From Chloroflexota bacterium (GTDB lineage: Bacteria > Chloroflexota > Chloroflexia > JAMDCE01): a stretch of DNA of 6,418 nucleotides. Positions 1 through 6,077 of the stretch are shown in pieces. The stretch covers positions 1-6,418 of the forward strand of contig JAMDCE010000604.1 of NCBI GenBank assembly GCA_023489135.1, given 5' to 3'. Below the pieces are notes generated by a model. The model did no database searches and was not told the DNA's origin. It saw only the letters and a list, made by a program, of their open reading frames with translations. Within the stretch, counting starts at the first letter, position 1. Each line of letters starts with the position of its first letter. The position numbers were made by a program, and so were the translations under genes.

Positions 1-16
1 TTCGCCCGCGGGCGAA
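1..16. repeat. Perfect 16-bp palindrome at the left edge
   Basis: The first 16 bases are a perfect palindrome: TTCGCCCG followed by its exact reverse complement CGGGCGAA. As RNA it would fold as a 6-bp stem with a CGCG loop. No T-run follows it on the plus strand. On the minus strand a T-run precedes it rather than follows it, so it does not look like a classic intrinsic terminator. The window starts inside or at this element, so its true extent is unknown. It may be the end of a larger repeat or hairpin belonging to the preceding gene. Confidence 0.6.
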
Positions 17-183
17 AAGCCCACCCCCCTTAGAACGCCGAAGATGAAACCCCCACCCGGTTTGTGCTCCAACCAAAAGTGATTCTCAAAACCGCAGAAT
101 TGCCTTGGACGCTTGATGCAAAACTGGGCGCGAGGAATGAGAATCCGGGTCGGATATGGTGGGGAAGCATGATGTAAGATCAC
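17..183. other. Non-coding leader region without recognisable gene
   Basis: I see no supported gene here. It contains a C-rich tract (about 20-30 and 50-58) and a weak 8-bp inverted repeat, GATTCTCA at 81-88 against TGAGAATC at 139-146, with about 50 bases between the arms. A short reading frame starting at 156 runs out of frame into the DUF89 gene and is a shadow of it. The region is best described as upstream intergenic DNA ending at the promoter at 184-213. Confidence 0.5.
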
Positions 184-213
184 TTGACAGAAAGAACCGC
201 TTAAAGCTATCAT
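184..213 (+). promoter_or_regulatory. Predicted sigma70-type promoter for the DUF89-yajC unit
   Basis: A perfect -35 hexamer TTGACA lies at 184-189 and a -10-like TATCAT (one mismatch to TATAAT) at 208-213, with an 18-bp spacer. Transcription would start near 219-221, giving a very short leader of about 18 nt that still includes the GGAGGAG ribosome binding site before the GTG at 238. Box quality, spacing and position all fit. No experiment supports it. Confidence 0.6.
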
Positions 214-228
214 TCTTCGAAGTGTCCC

Positions 229-235
229 GGAGGAG
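229..235 (+). promoter_or_regulatory. Ribosome binding site fixing the GTG start of the DUF89 gene
   Basis: GGAGGAG sits just upstream of GTG at 238. It supports this start over the in-frame ATG at 274. Starting at the ATG would remove the N-terminal CxxC pair that is typical of this protein family. Confidence 0.7.
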
Positions 236-237
236 AA

Positions 238-1098
238 GTGAAGCTAACACCAGCCATCTGTCTGCCTTGCACGATGACCCAGGCCACGCGGGCCATCGGC
301 CTCAGCGCTGCCCAAGACAGCCACATCCCCTACAGCCGAATCATCCTGCGCCAGATGGCCGACTACCTGAGCGAGGAAATCTCCTCCGCCTACTTCGGGG
401 CTGTTCTTCACCGCTCTATTCAGCAACTCACGGGCGTCGCCGATCCCTTTGTGGAAATGAAGACCGAGAGTAACCTGGCCGCCGCACAACTGCTCGAGCG
501 GCTGGATGTCTCTTCCCTCACTTTCTCAGAAATAGTCACCCTGGCCACGGCGGCCAATGCCATCGATTTCGGATTGGTGAAGGGGCTGGAGGAACTGGAC
601 ATCGCGGCGCTGGCCCACGAGAGATTGGCTCTGTATGATGAAGCGGAGCTGGAAAGCCGGCTAAAGGAAGTAGACGAGGTTCTCTACCTTCTGGATAATA
701 GTGGCGAGGTGCTCTTCGATGGACTCCTGATCTCCGCTCTGCGAAAGCGCGGCCTGCGAGTAGTGGTGGGAGTGAAGAGCCATCCCATTCTAAACGATGT
801 CACCCGGGAAGATCTGGCCTCCCTGCCGGTGGAGGCGGACGAGGTAGTGGAGACTGGAGCGGGCGTTATGGGTGTCGTGGAAAAGGAATCTTCGCCCGAA
901 TTCCTGCAGCGACTGCGATCGATGAGGCTGGTCATCGCCAAGGGAATGGGACATTACGAAACGCTTCCCGAAATCGACTGGCTTCCGCCCACCGCCTTCC
1001 TCCTGAAAGCCAAGTGCGGCCCCGTGGCCGAGGATCTTGGGGTGGAGCTGGGAGCCAACGTCTTGAAGATTCACGCCAATGGTCAAACTGAGGTCTAA
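238..1098 (+). CDS. DUF89 / ARMT1-like damage-control phosphatase family protein
   Basis: This 286-aa protein matches the prokaryotic (AF1104-like) branch of the DUF89 family. Characterised members are metal-dependent phosphatases thought to remove damaged or excess phosphometabolites; the substrate here cannot be told. Visible landmarks in order are an N-terminal CLPC (Cys8, Cys11), the NAID segment near 107-110, the signature DNSGE at 153-157 followed by Asp161 (metal and phosphate site), IAKGMGHYE around 233-241 with Lys235, and LLKAKCGPVA at 255-264 with Lys258. Length is normal and all main motifs are present, so it looks intact. There is no signal peptide or membrane segment, so it should be cytoplasmic. 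The GTG start is chosen from the GGAGGAG site and because it retains the Cys pair. A promoter lies just upstream and yajC follows after 15 bp, which suggests cotranscription. The family call is firm; the substrate is unknown. Confidence 0.9.
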   Translation: MKLTPAICLPCTMTQATRAIGLSAAQDSHIPYSRIILRQMADYLSEEISSAYFGAVLHRSIQQLTGVADPFVEMKTESNLAAAQLLERLDVSSLTFSEIVTLATAANAIDFGLVKGLEELDIAALAHERLALYDEAELESRLKEVDEVLYLLDNSGEVLFDGLLISALRKRGLRVVVGVKSHPILNDVTREDLASLPVEADEVVETGAGVMGVVEKESSPEFLQRLRSMRLVIAKGMGHYETLPEIDWLPPTAFLLKAKCGPVAEDLGVELGANVLKIHANGQTEV

Positions 1099-1100
1099 CC

Positions 1101-1107
1101 GAGGAGG
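1101..1107 (+). promoter_or_regulatory. Ribosome binding site for yajC (GTG start)
   Basis: GAGGAGG lies 6 bases before the GTG at 1114 and begins only 3 bases after the TAA of the DUF89 gene. The next in-frame Met is residue 56, beyond the membrane helix, so the GTG must be the real start. Confidence 0.75.
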
Positions 1108-1113
1108 TTCCTG

Positions 1114-1434
1114 GTGAGGGAAGTCTGGATTTCGGGAATAATACTGATCGTCTTGTTCTATGTCTTTCTCATTCTGCCTCAGCAATCGAGCAGCCGGAGG
1201 CGCCGCAAGGAGTTGGCTACCCTGGTGGCCGGCGACGAGGTAGTGACCGGCGGCGGCCTGATTGGGAAAGTGGTAGGAATGGAAACGGACCGACTGGTGC
1301 TGGAATTGGCTCCAGGGGTCAACGTCAAAGTGATGAAAGGTTACGTCAGTTATAAGCTGCCGGCCGCACCGGTCACGATGACTGGAGACGGCGAAGATGG
1401 GGCTGGCGAAAGCCCCGGGGAGCCCGAGGACTGA
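1114..1434 (+). CDS. yajC: Preprotein translocase subunit YajC
   Basis: This 106-aa protein has the YajC layout. A short N-terminus leads into one hydrophobic membrane helix at about residues 5-21, ending in the conserved LPQQ (21-24). A basic stretch (SRRRRK, 27-32) follows, then the soluble domain with AGDEVVTGGGLIGKVV (39-54) and a basic/aromatic patch near KVMKGYV (72-78). YajC is an accessory inner-membrane protein that associates with SecDF and the SecYEG translocon; in E. coli it is not essential. The C-terminal tail from about 90 on is acidic and rich in Gly/Pro/Glu, probably disordered. It lies 15 bp behind the DUF89 gene on the same strand. The usual neighbours tgt and secD/secF are not in this window, so the pairing with DUF89 is somewhat unusual. 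There is one membrane segment and no cleavable signal. Confidence 0.93.
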   Translation: MREVWISGIILIVLFYVFLILPQQSSSRRRRKELATLVAGDEVVTGGGLIGKVVGMETDRLVLELAPGVNVKVMKGYVSYKLPAAPVTMTGDGEDGAGESPGEPED

Positions 1435-1441
1435 GACGGAT

Positions 1442-1497
1442 CGTCAGAACGTCAGAACGTTCCAACTTTCCAACCTGCCAACTTTCTAACGCTCAGA
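1442..1497. repeat. Degenerate 8-bp tandem repeat array (7 units)
   Basis: Fifty-six bases in the yajC-DinB gap divide into seven 8-bp units beginning at 1442, 1450, 1458, 1466, 1474, 1482 and 1490. The first two units are identical (CGTCAGAA). The middle ones drift through CGTTCCAA, CTTTCCAA, CCTGCCAA and CTTTCTAA, and the last is CGCTCAGA. Every unit starts with C, and the first six end in AA. The pattern looks like slippage-generated simple repeat DNA. It is not coding and is too short for CRISPR. Confidence 0.75.
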
Positions 1498-1535
1498 TTG
1501 CTTATTCTGCCTTCCGACAGAAAGGACAGCGCAAT

Positions 1536-2063
1536 ATGACTCAGAGCAATGTAACGCTGGCCCAAATCTTCAAAGGCTGGGATGAGTATCAGCAGACCCT
1601 TGCCGAGGCCGTTGCCCCTCTCACTTCAGAGCAACTTGCGCTCAGGGCTGCACCGCACCTTCGTCCCATCGGCGCGCTGGTAGCTCACATCATTGCCGTG
1701 CGGGTGCGTTGGTTTCATCAGGTCCTGAAAGCAGGGAATGCGGACTTGCTGCCCTACCAAACGTGGGATCAGGACTCAGATTCCGGGCACAGCAGTTCTG
1801 AGCTGGTAGAAGGACTCGAGAAAACCTGGCAGATGGTTCACGATACTCTCGAAGGCTTAACGGTGGCGGATCTAGAGGGGACGGTGGAGGGACATTTCCG
1901 AGGTAAGACTTACATAATGCCCCGCCAATGGCTCATTTGGCACGTCATGGAACACGATCTGCACCACGGGGGCGAGTTTCTTTTCTCCCTCGGCTTGCAT
2001 AATTTGCCTACTCCCATGGTGGGAAGTGCGTCGAATCATATCGTGGAGAAACCACAAGCATAG
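1536..2063 (+). CDS. DinB/YfiT-superfamily four-helix metalloprotein
   Basis: The 175-aa product has the features of the DinB-like superfamily: a single four-helix bundle with a metal site made by three histidines. The first ligand is His51 in the segment VAHIIAVRVRW. The other two come from the HDLHH segment, His140 and His144 in an HxxxH spacing, followed by the typical GGE. His136 and His143 are also nearby. Members include DNA-damage-induced proteins of unknown role and mycothiol- or bacillithiol-dependent transferases; the exact reaction cannot be read here. The ATG at 1536 is preceded by AAAGGA at a normal distance. It lies 101 bp behind yajC with a repeat array in between, so it may have its own transcript. 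It has no signal peptide and looks full length. The family is confident; the function is open. Confidence 0.85.
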   Translation: MTQSNVTLAQIFKGWDEYQQTLAEAVAPLTSEQLALRAAPHLRPIGALVAHIIAVRVRWFHQVLKAGNADLLPYQTWDQDSDSGHSSSELVEGLEKTWQMVHDTLEGLTVADLEGTVEGHFRGKTYIMPRQWLIWHVMEHDLHHGGEFLFSLGLHNLPTPMVGSASNHIVEKPQA

Positions 2064-2094
2064 AGTGAGGAATCCGCGACTAGGCCCTGGCGAC

Positions 2095-2224
2095 TGATGA
2101 TGTTCAACTTGTTACTTGAAGAACAGCCCATTACGCTTCTGTAGGGGCAGACCTGTGTGTCTGCCCTGGGCGCACACATAGGTGCGCCACTACAGTTACC
2201 GAATCAAGTTGTTAAACATCATCA
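2095..2224. repeat. Nested inverted-repeat element (MITE/REP-like) with cloverleaf-type core
   Basis: Almost all of the gap before the DUF362 gene is one symmetric structure. The outer arms are TGATGATGTTCAACTTG at 2095-2111 and its reverse complement at 2205-2224, identical except for a 3-base insertion in the right arm. Inside, CTGTAG (2139-2144) pairs with CTACAG (2190-2195). These enclose two perfect hairpins: GGGCAGAC/GTCTGCCC (2145-2152 and 2159-2166, 6-nt loop) and GGCGCAC/GTGCGCC (2169-2175 and 2182-2188, 6-nt loop). It has no coding capacity. The right arm ends 18 bases before the next ribosome binding site, so it lies in or near the leader of that gene. It could be a non-autonomous mobile repeat or a folded leader RNA; I favour the repeat. 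Confidence 0.75.
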
Positions 2225-2242
2225 ACCGCCGGGCAATCGCCC

Positions 2243-2250
2243 AAGGAGGT
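2243..2250 (+). promoter_or_regulatory. Ribosome binding site for the DUF362 gene (GTG start)
   Basis: AAGGAGGT, close to a perfect anti-16S match, is followed by a 4-base spacer and GTG at 2255. The next in-frame Met is residue 122, deep inside the conserved domain, so the GTG start is well supported. Confidence 0.75.
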
Positions 2251-2254
2251 ACCA

Positions 2255-3412
2255 GTGTCGAAGGATTTCCCCGGACGGGGCAAAGTGGCCGTCTTGAAGA
2301 CGACACCGGAGACGGTGCTGGAAGATTATCAACGCCTGGCCGAACTGGCTGGCCTGCGGGAGGCCCTGAGCCCCGGCGCCACGACGATTCTGAAGGACAA
2401 CATCTCCTGGCACTTTCCCTTCCCGGCGGCAAACACCACGCCCTGGCAACTCGAGGCCAGTATCCTGGCGCTGCATAAGGCCGGATTCCACGACCTGGCC
2501 TGCGTTCAGAACAGGACGGTGGTCACCAACGCCTTCAAGGGCACCGACCTCAACGGCTACTGGCCCATCTGCAAGGCCCACGACGTCCCGGTGCTTTTCA
2601 ACTTCCAGACCTCGGATATGCGCTGGGTCGAGTACAAGCCCAAAGCAAAGATGCTGGTCCTCGACCGGATCTTCGAAAATCACATTCGGATCCCTGACTA
2701 CTTCTTCGGCAAGAACGTGGTCCACCTGCCGACGGTCAAGTGTCATATCTACACCACCACCACGGGGGCGATGAAGAACGCCTTTGGGGGCCTGCTCAGC
2801 GAGAAGCGGCACTGGACGCATTCCTGGATTCACGAGACACTGGTCGATCTCCTGGCCATTCAGAGAGAGATTCACAATGACGGGCTCTTCGCCTTTATGG
2901 ATGGCACCACCGCTGGAAATGGCGCTGGACCCCGAATCATGGATCCCCAGACCAAGAACGTCATTCTCGCTAGCGCCGACCAGGTGGCCATCGACGCCGT
3001 GGCCGCGAAGATGATGGGCTTCGATCCCCTCTCGCTGGGTTTCATTCGCCTCGCTCACGAGGCCGGCCTGGGTGTGGGCGACCCCCGTCAGATCGAGATC
3101 GTGGGCGACGCTGCCGCGGCTGACCAAAACTGGAATTTCAAAGTCGGCAAGACGTTTCTAAGCTTCCTGGGGTGGCTCTCCTGGTTCGGCCCCACCAGGC
3201 ACTTGCAGAAGTTCATCTTCCACACACCTATCGCCAACCTTACCTATCCGGTCTCGGAGTTTTACCACGACTACTATCGCTGGCCGGTCCGGGAGAGGTA
3301 CGCCTTTAGGCGCTGGAAGGCTGGATCACCCTGGGGTCGCCTCTTCACTACCTACACCAAACGTGGCCATCTCGCCGAGGAGCAGACGAGGTACGAGACG
3401 GCCACCTCCTAA
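2255..3412 (+). CDS. DUF362 domain-containing protein
   Basis: This 385-aa protein resembles DUF362-family proteins, whose biochemical role is mostly undefined. Segments typical of the family are HLPTVKCH at about 157-164, GAMKNAFGGL at 171-180, DGTTAGNGAGPR at 216-227 and ASADQVAIDAVAAKMMG at 239-255. Many DUF362 proteins carry a 4Fe-4S ferredoxin module. Here only three Cys residues are visible (about 83, 106, 163), with no CxxCxxC cluster, so this is the form without the ferredoxin domain. The C-terminal part from about 295 is rich in Trp, Phe, Tyr and Arg (for example near 300-312 and 334-356) and may be specific to this subgroup. No signal peptide is visible. It stands alone between two repeat-bearing gaps and is probably transcribed on its own. 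Function unknown. Confidence 0.8.
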   Translation: MSKDFPGRGKVAVLKTTPETVLEDYQRLAELAGLREALSPGATTILKDNISWHFPFPAANTTPWQLEASILALHKAGFHDLACVQNRTVVTNAFKGTDLNGYWPICKAHDVPVLFNFQTSDMRWVEYKPKAKMLVLDRIFENHIRIPDYFFGKNVVHLPTVKCHIYTTTTGAMKNAFGGLLSEKRHWTHSWIHETLVDLLAIQREIHNDGLFAFMDGTTAGNGAGPRIMDPQTKNVILASADQVAIDAVAAKMMGFDPLSLGFIRLAHEAGLGVGDPRQIEIVGDAAAADQNWNFKVGKTFLSFLGWLSWFGPTRHLQKFIFHTPIANLTYPVSEFYHDYYRWPVRERYAFRRWKAGSPWGRLFTTYTKRGHLAEEQTRYETATS

Positions 3413-3417
3413 CCATC

Positions 3418-3444
3418 CGCAGATTTCGCTGATTGCGCAGATAT
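3418..3444. repeat. Three-unit 9-bp tandem repeat
   Basis: Three consecutive 9-mers, CGCAGATTT, CGCTGATTG and CGCAGATAT, start 5 bases after the stop of the DUF362 gene. Each follows CGCWGATNN. It is short, non-coding and similar in style to other simple intergenic repeats in this window. Confidence 0.6.
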
Positions 3445-3470
3445 TGGAGAGGCGAGAATGCCCCCCGGTA

Positions 3471-3571
3471 GGGGCGAAGGGCCCGCCATAATTCCGACTG
3501 AGCCAGCGCCGGTTTGCCGAGAATCCGTGCTGAGCACAAGTTGAACCCAGCGACGGCGGGTGCTTCGCCCT
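3471..3571. repeat. Imperfect long inverted repeat in the DUF362-hypothetical gap
   Basis: The 16 bases at 3471-3486 (GGGGCGAAGGGCCCGC) match the reverse complement of 3556-3571 at 13 of 16 positions, with 69 bases between the arms. The left arm is preceded by GTA, giving the same GTAGGGGC start seen inside the element at 2141. The spacer also holds CAAGTTGAAC at 3537-3546, the reverse complement of 2102-2111. This looks like a decayed relative of the element at 2095-2224, but the evidence is modest. The rest of the gap (3413-3640) has no gene. Confidence 0.45.
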
Positions 3572-3640
3572 CGCGGATCCTCTTTCATTCCAGCAGCACC
3601 AACCGCCGAAGAAGAGATTCCAATGGGATAGGAGGAATCG

Positions 3641-4270
3641 ATGAAAGACGATCTGTTAACTAGCCTTGAGCAGGTCCGATGGCAGACGGCCTTCCGTACC
3701 TACGGCAATGATCATGCGACCTTGATCGGCTTGCTAGTGGATTGGTGGATAACCGCCGCGCCTGACACTCGATGGGCGCTCGAAGGCGGACCGTCATTCG
3801 GCCACCGTCCCAAGGGCCTGGGTGGCGGCCTATGTGACGCAATTTTGGGAGAAGGAGACTGTTCCAAGGGCGTCATCGAAGTTGAGGGCACTCGTTGCGA
3901 CGATACGATTCGAAAAATCGGGGAGTTCTTTTCGCCCGAAGCTGCAGCAGACCTCCAAAGCCTCGAATTCGGGATATTTCTGGCCTATGCGTATTCGCCC
4001 CAAGGAAAGGGCAGGGAGCGACACATCCCTGACCTGCCTTTGAAAGATTTCGTGGATCTCGGCCGGAAGGTGACCAAAGACAACCCCGGCAGATGTCTGG
4101 CAATCCTGACCCTAGATAAAACCTGGGAACGGATACAAACAGGCCCTCGTGCCAAGAATGAGTGGTACATGGGGAGCCCAGCGAAGATCCACGGTGTGCT
4201 CCTCTTGAATGGTGAGGAGATCGCAAGCAAAGATCTCTTCCCCAGCCTTCCTGAAGCGGGCCATTCGTAG
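3641..4270 (+). CDS. Hypothetical protein, possible PD-(D/E)XK nuclease-like fold
   Basis: I do not recognise this 209-aa protein as a named family. It is a credible gene: AGGAGG at 3630-3635 lies 5 bases before the ATG, and the sequence is balanced and protein-like. The pattern suggests an N-terminal helical part (about 5-40, with WW at 35-36) and then an alpha/beta core. In the core, LEGG (47-50), GGGLCDAIL (61-69, Asp66) and GVIEVEGT (77-84, Glu80 and Glu82) form a D...ExE arrangement on predicted strands. A helix (87-97), a strand (109-118), a helix (135-146) and a strand (152-159) follow. This order is compatible with the PD-(D/E)XK nuclease fold, where ExE instead of ExK is known, for example in BamHI. 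That is an inference only. No methyltransferase or other restriction gene is next to it. It converges with cimA, and its TAG stop lies in the outer arm of a hairpin repeat. Confidence 0.7.
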   Translation: MKDDLLTSLEQVRWQTAFRTYGNDHATLIGLLVDWWITAAPDTRWALEGGPSFGHRPKGLGGGLCDAILGEGDCSKGVIEVEGTRCDDTIRKIGEFFSPEAAADLQSLEFGIFLAYAYSPQGKGRERHIPDLPLKDFVDLGRKVTKDNPGRCLAILTLDKTWERIQTGPRAKNEWYMGSPAKIHGVLLLNGEEIASKDLFPSLPEAGHS

Positions 4271-4297
4271 CTCGGCGGGTAACATACCCGCCCTACG
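4266..4297. repeat. Hairpin repeat, copy 1 (GGCGGGY-AACAT-RCCCGCC family)
   Basis: A perfect 7-bp stem, GGCGGGT (4274-4280) and ACCCGCC (4286-4292), encloses the loop AACAT. Outside it CGTAG (4266-4270) pairs with CTACG (4293-4297), leaving CTC as a bulge on the left. The left outer arm contains the TAG stop of the 3641-4270 gene. It sits between two converging genes and may help end transcription in both directions, but there is no T-run. A second copy lies at 6237-6255. Confidence 0.75.
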
Positions 4298-4391
4298 ATC
4301 TGTCGCAAGCCTGGTGGATCTTTGTAAAGGGAATGACGCTGGGCGGGTGACGCAGGAGGCAAAGACTCCGACCCTGCCCCTGAACCATTAA
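4298..4391. other. Remainder of the convergent intergenic gap
   Basis: Between the hairpin repeat and the C-rich tract at the cimA stop I see no gene, no clear terminator with a T-run, and only weak self-complementarity (GGAG near 4354 against CTCC near 4366). It is probably the shared 3' untranslated zone of the two converging genes. Confidence 0.4.
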
Positions 4392-4415
4392 CCCCTATCC
4401 CCCATCCCTTAACCC
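4392..4415 (-). other. Potential G-quadruplex across the cimA stop codon
   Basis: On the minus (cimA mRNA) strand four G-runs occur in order: GGG (4415-4413), GGG (4408-4406), GGGGG (4403-4399) and GGGG (4395-4392). The loops between them are TTAA, AT and ATA. This meets the standard G3+N1-7 four-run pattern. The TAA stop of cimA is in the first loop. Whether it folds or affects termination of translation or transcription is unknown. Confidence 0.5.
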
Positions 4416-6013
4416 TTCGCCGGCTTCTGACCTTTGAAATCCGCCCGCTCGGAGGCAAAAGGCAGCAGCGCATACTCCAGGCTGTCCGCCAGGGCCAGCC
4501 AGCTTGCTTCTATAATGTTGGGAGAGCTTCCCACGGTGCTCCAGCTTCGCTCCCCGTCGGTGGATTCGATCAGCACCCGCACGGCGGCGCGCGTCCCGGC
4601 CGATTCATCCAGAACCCGCACCTTGTAGTCGGTCAACCGGCTGTTGGCCAACGAAGGATAGAAAGGTAGCAGCGCCTTGCGCATGGCCATGTCCAGAGCG
4701 TTGACTGGACCGGTGCCCTCAGCGGCGGTGTGCATTGTCTGCTCGCCAACCCTGATCTTCACCGTCGCCTCGGCCAGCATTTCGATGCCCACGCGGGTCT
4801 CCACCAACACCAGGAAGTCCAGCAATTCGAACGGGGCCCGGTAGTCGGACTGGCTCCGTCTCATCAGAAGCTCGAAGGAACCCTCGGCCCCGTCGAACTG
4901 GAACCCCTGTTGCTCCAGGGCCTTGACCTTTTCCAGAATGGTTTTGACGTCGGCTGAGCCATTGTTCAGGGTCAAGCCGTACTGTTCGGCCTTGTAGAGC
5001 ACATTGCTCTTGCCCGCCAGATCCGAGACCAGCACCCGCTGCCGGTTGCCCACCAGCTCGGGATCGACGTGCTCGTAGGTCTCCTCGGCCTTCCGCACGG
5101 CGCTCACGTGGATGCCCCCCTTGTGAGCGAAAGCGCTGGCGCCGACGTAGGGCAGATGCGGATCGGGAGCGAGGTTCGTTATCTCGCTGACGTAATGGGA
5201 AACCTCCGTGAGCAGACCCAGGCGCTCATCGCTTAGGCAATCCAGGTTCAGCTTGAGCTTGAGGTTGGGAATGATGGAGCAGAGATTGGCGTTTCCACAC
5301 CGCTCGCCATAGCCGTTGATGGTACCTTGAACCTGGACCACGCCAGCCTGCACCGCCGCCAGGGTGTTGGCCACGGCCAGTTCGCAGTCGTTGTGGGTGT
5401 GGATGCCCAGGGGCGTGCCCACCACCGCAGCGACGTGCTTGACCACTTGGAAAATCCGCGAGCTCATGGTCCCGCCGTTGGTGTCGCAGAGCACCAGGCA
5501 ACTGGCGCCGGCCTCCGCCGCCGCTACCAGCGTCTGGACGGCGTAGTCCTGGTTGCGCTCGAAACCGTCGAAGAAATGTTCGGCGTCGAAGAAAACCTCC
5601 AGGCCCTGTGACTTCAGAAAAGCCACCGAGTCGGCGACCATCTTTAGGTTCTCTTCCAGGCTCGTCTCCACGGCCTTGGTCACGTGCAAATCCCAGCTTT
5701 TCCCCACGACGGTGACGGTCGGAGTCCCCGCCGAGACCAGGGCGAGGAGATTGGGAGCCTGATGGGCCGGAAGGCCGGGCCGGCGCGTGCTCCCGAACGC
5801 AACGAGCTTCGAGTTGACCAGATGGAGACGTCCGGCCTTAGCGAAAAACTCCTCATCTTTGGGATTTGATCCGGGCCAGCCTCCTTCGATGTAGTGGACT
5901 CCCAGATCATCCAATTTCCGGATGATCTTGAGCTTATCCTCTACGGAAAGAGAAATACCCTCCCTTTGCGAACCATCCCGGAGGGTAGTGTCGTAGATCG
6001 TTATCTGCGGCAT
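4409..6013 (-). CDS. cimA: (R)-citramalate synthase
   Basis: This 534-aa enzyme condenses pyruvate with acetyl-CoA to (R)-citramalate, the first step of threonine-independent isoleucine synthesis. It belongs to the LeuA-like DRE-TIM metallolyase group. It shows the N-terminal DTTLRDG (8-14, with Arg12 and metal ligand Asp13) and then IEGGWPGSNPKDEEFF (42-57), characteristic of the CimA subgroup and not of LeuA. Next come HTHND (205-209, metal-binding histidines) and GYGERCGNANLCSIIPNL (234-251). From about 395 to 520 it has the C-terminal LeuA-type regulatory domain, so feedback control by a branched-chain amino acid, probably isoleucine, is likely. The length is normal and no key residue is missing. 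The ATG at 6013 is preceded on the minus strand by AGGGA (6025-6021) with a 7-base spacer. leuD lies upstream on the same strand across 263 bp of repeat DNA, consistent with a branched-chain amino acid locus. Confidence 0.94.
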   Translation of the reverse strand: MPQITIYDTTLRDGSQREGISLSVEDKLKIIRKLDDLGVHYIEGGWPGSNPKDEEFFAKAGRLHLVNSKLVAFGSTRRPGLPAHQAPNLLALVSAGTPTVTVVGKSWDLHVTKAVETSLEENLKMVADSVAFLKSQGLEVFFDAEHFFDGFERNQDYAVQTLVAAAEAGASCLVLCDTNGGTMSSRIFQVVKHVAAVVGTPLGIHTHNDCELAVANTLAAVQAGVVQVQGTINGYGERCGNANLCSIIPNLKLKLNLDCLSDERLGLLTEVSHYVSEITNLAPDPHLPYVGASAFAHKGGIHVSAVRKAEETYEHVDPELVGNRQRVLVSDLAGKSNVLYKAEQYGLTLNNGSADVKTILEKVKALEQQGFQFDGAEGSFELLMRRSQSDYRAPFELLDFLVLVETRVGIEMLAEATVKIRVGEQTMHTAAEGTGPVNALDMAMRKALLPFYPSLANSRLTDYKVRVLDESAGTRAAVRVLIESTDGERSWSTVGSSPNIIEASWLALADSLEYALLPFASERADFKGQKPAKG

Positions 6014-6077
6014 GTCTTATTCCCTGGCTGATTCCGGCTGGCTTTTTGGGCGAGGCGCCGGCCCTGCCAGTTTTGAT

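Noticed and set aside
1..16. Intrinsic terminator at the left edge
   Set aside because: The palindrome lacks a following T-run on the plus strand, and the minus-strand downstream side is outside the window.
156..473. Plus-strand open frame overlapping the start of the DUF89 gene
   Set aside because: It is out of frame with the conserved protein and its translation is low-complexity (His/Pro/Arg-rich), typical of a shadow.
1442..1497. CRISPR-like array
   Set aside because: The units are 8 bp, contiguous and without spacers, so they cannot be CRISPR repeats.
2139..2195. tRNA or small structured RNA gene, because of the cloverleaf-like fold
   Set aside because: There is no anticodon arm or T-arm consensus (no GTTCRANYC), the arms are of the wrong size, and the symmetry extends into terminal inverted repeats as in a mobile repeat.
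2222..3127. Long minus-strand open frame (301 aa) opposite the DUF362 gene
   Set aside because: It is antisense to a well-supported gene, has no family features or ribosome binding site, and is rich in Val, Gly and His as expected from a shadow of a GC-rich gene.
4266..4297. Classic Rho-independent terminator between the converging genes
   Set aside because: The hairpin is strong, but no T-run follows on either strand and the same hairpin occurs elsewhere, so a repeat element is the better description.
3985..4473. Minus-strand open frame across the hypothetical gene and the end of cimA
   Set aside because: It overlaps two better-supported genes, crosses the intergenic hairpin and is Arg/Ser/Pro-rich without recognisable domains.
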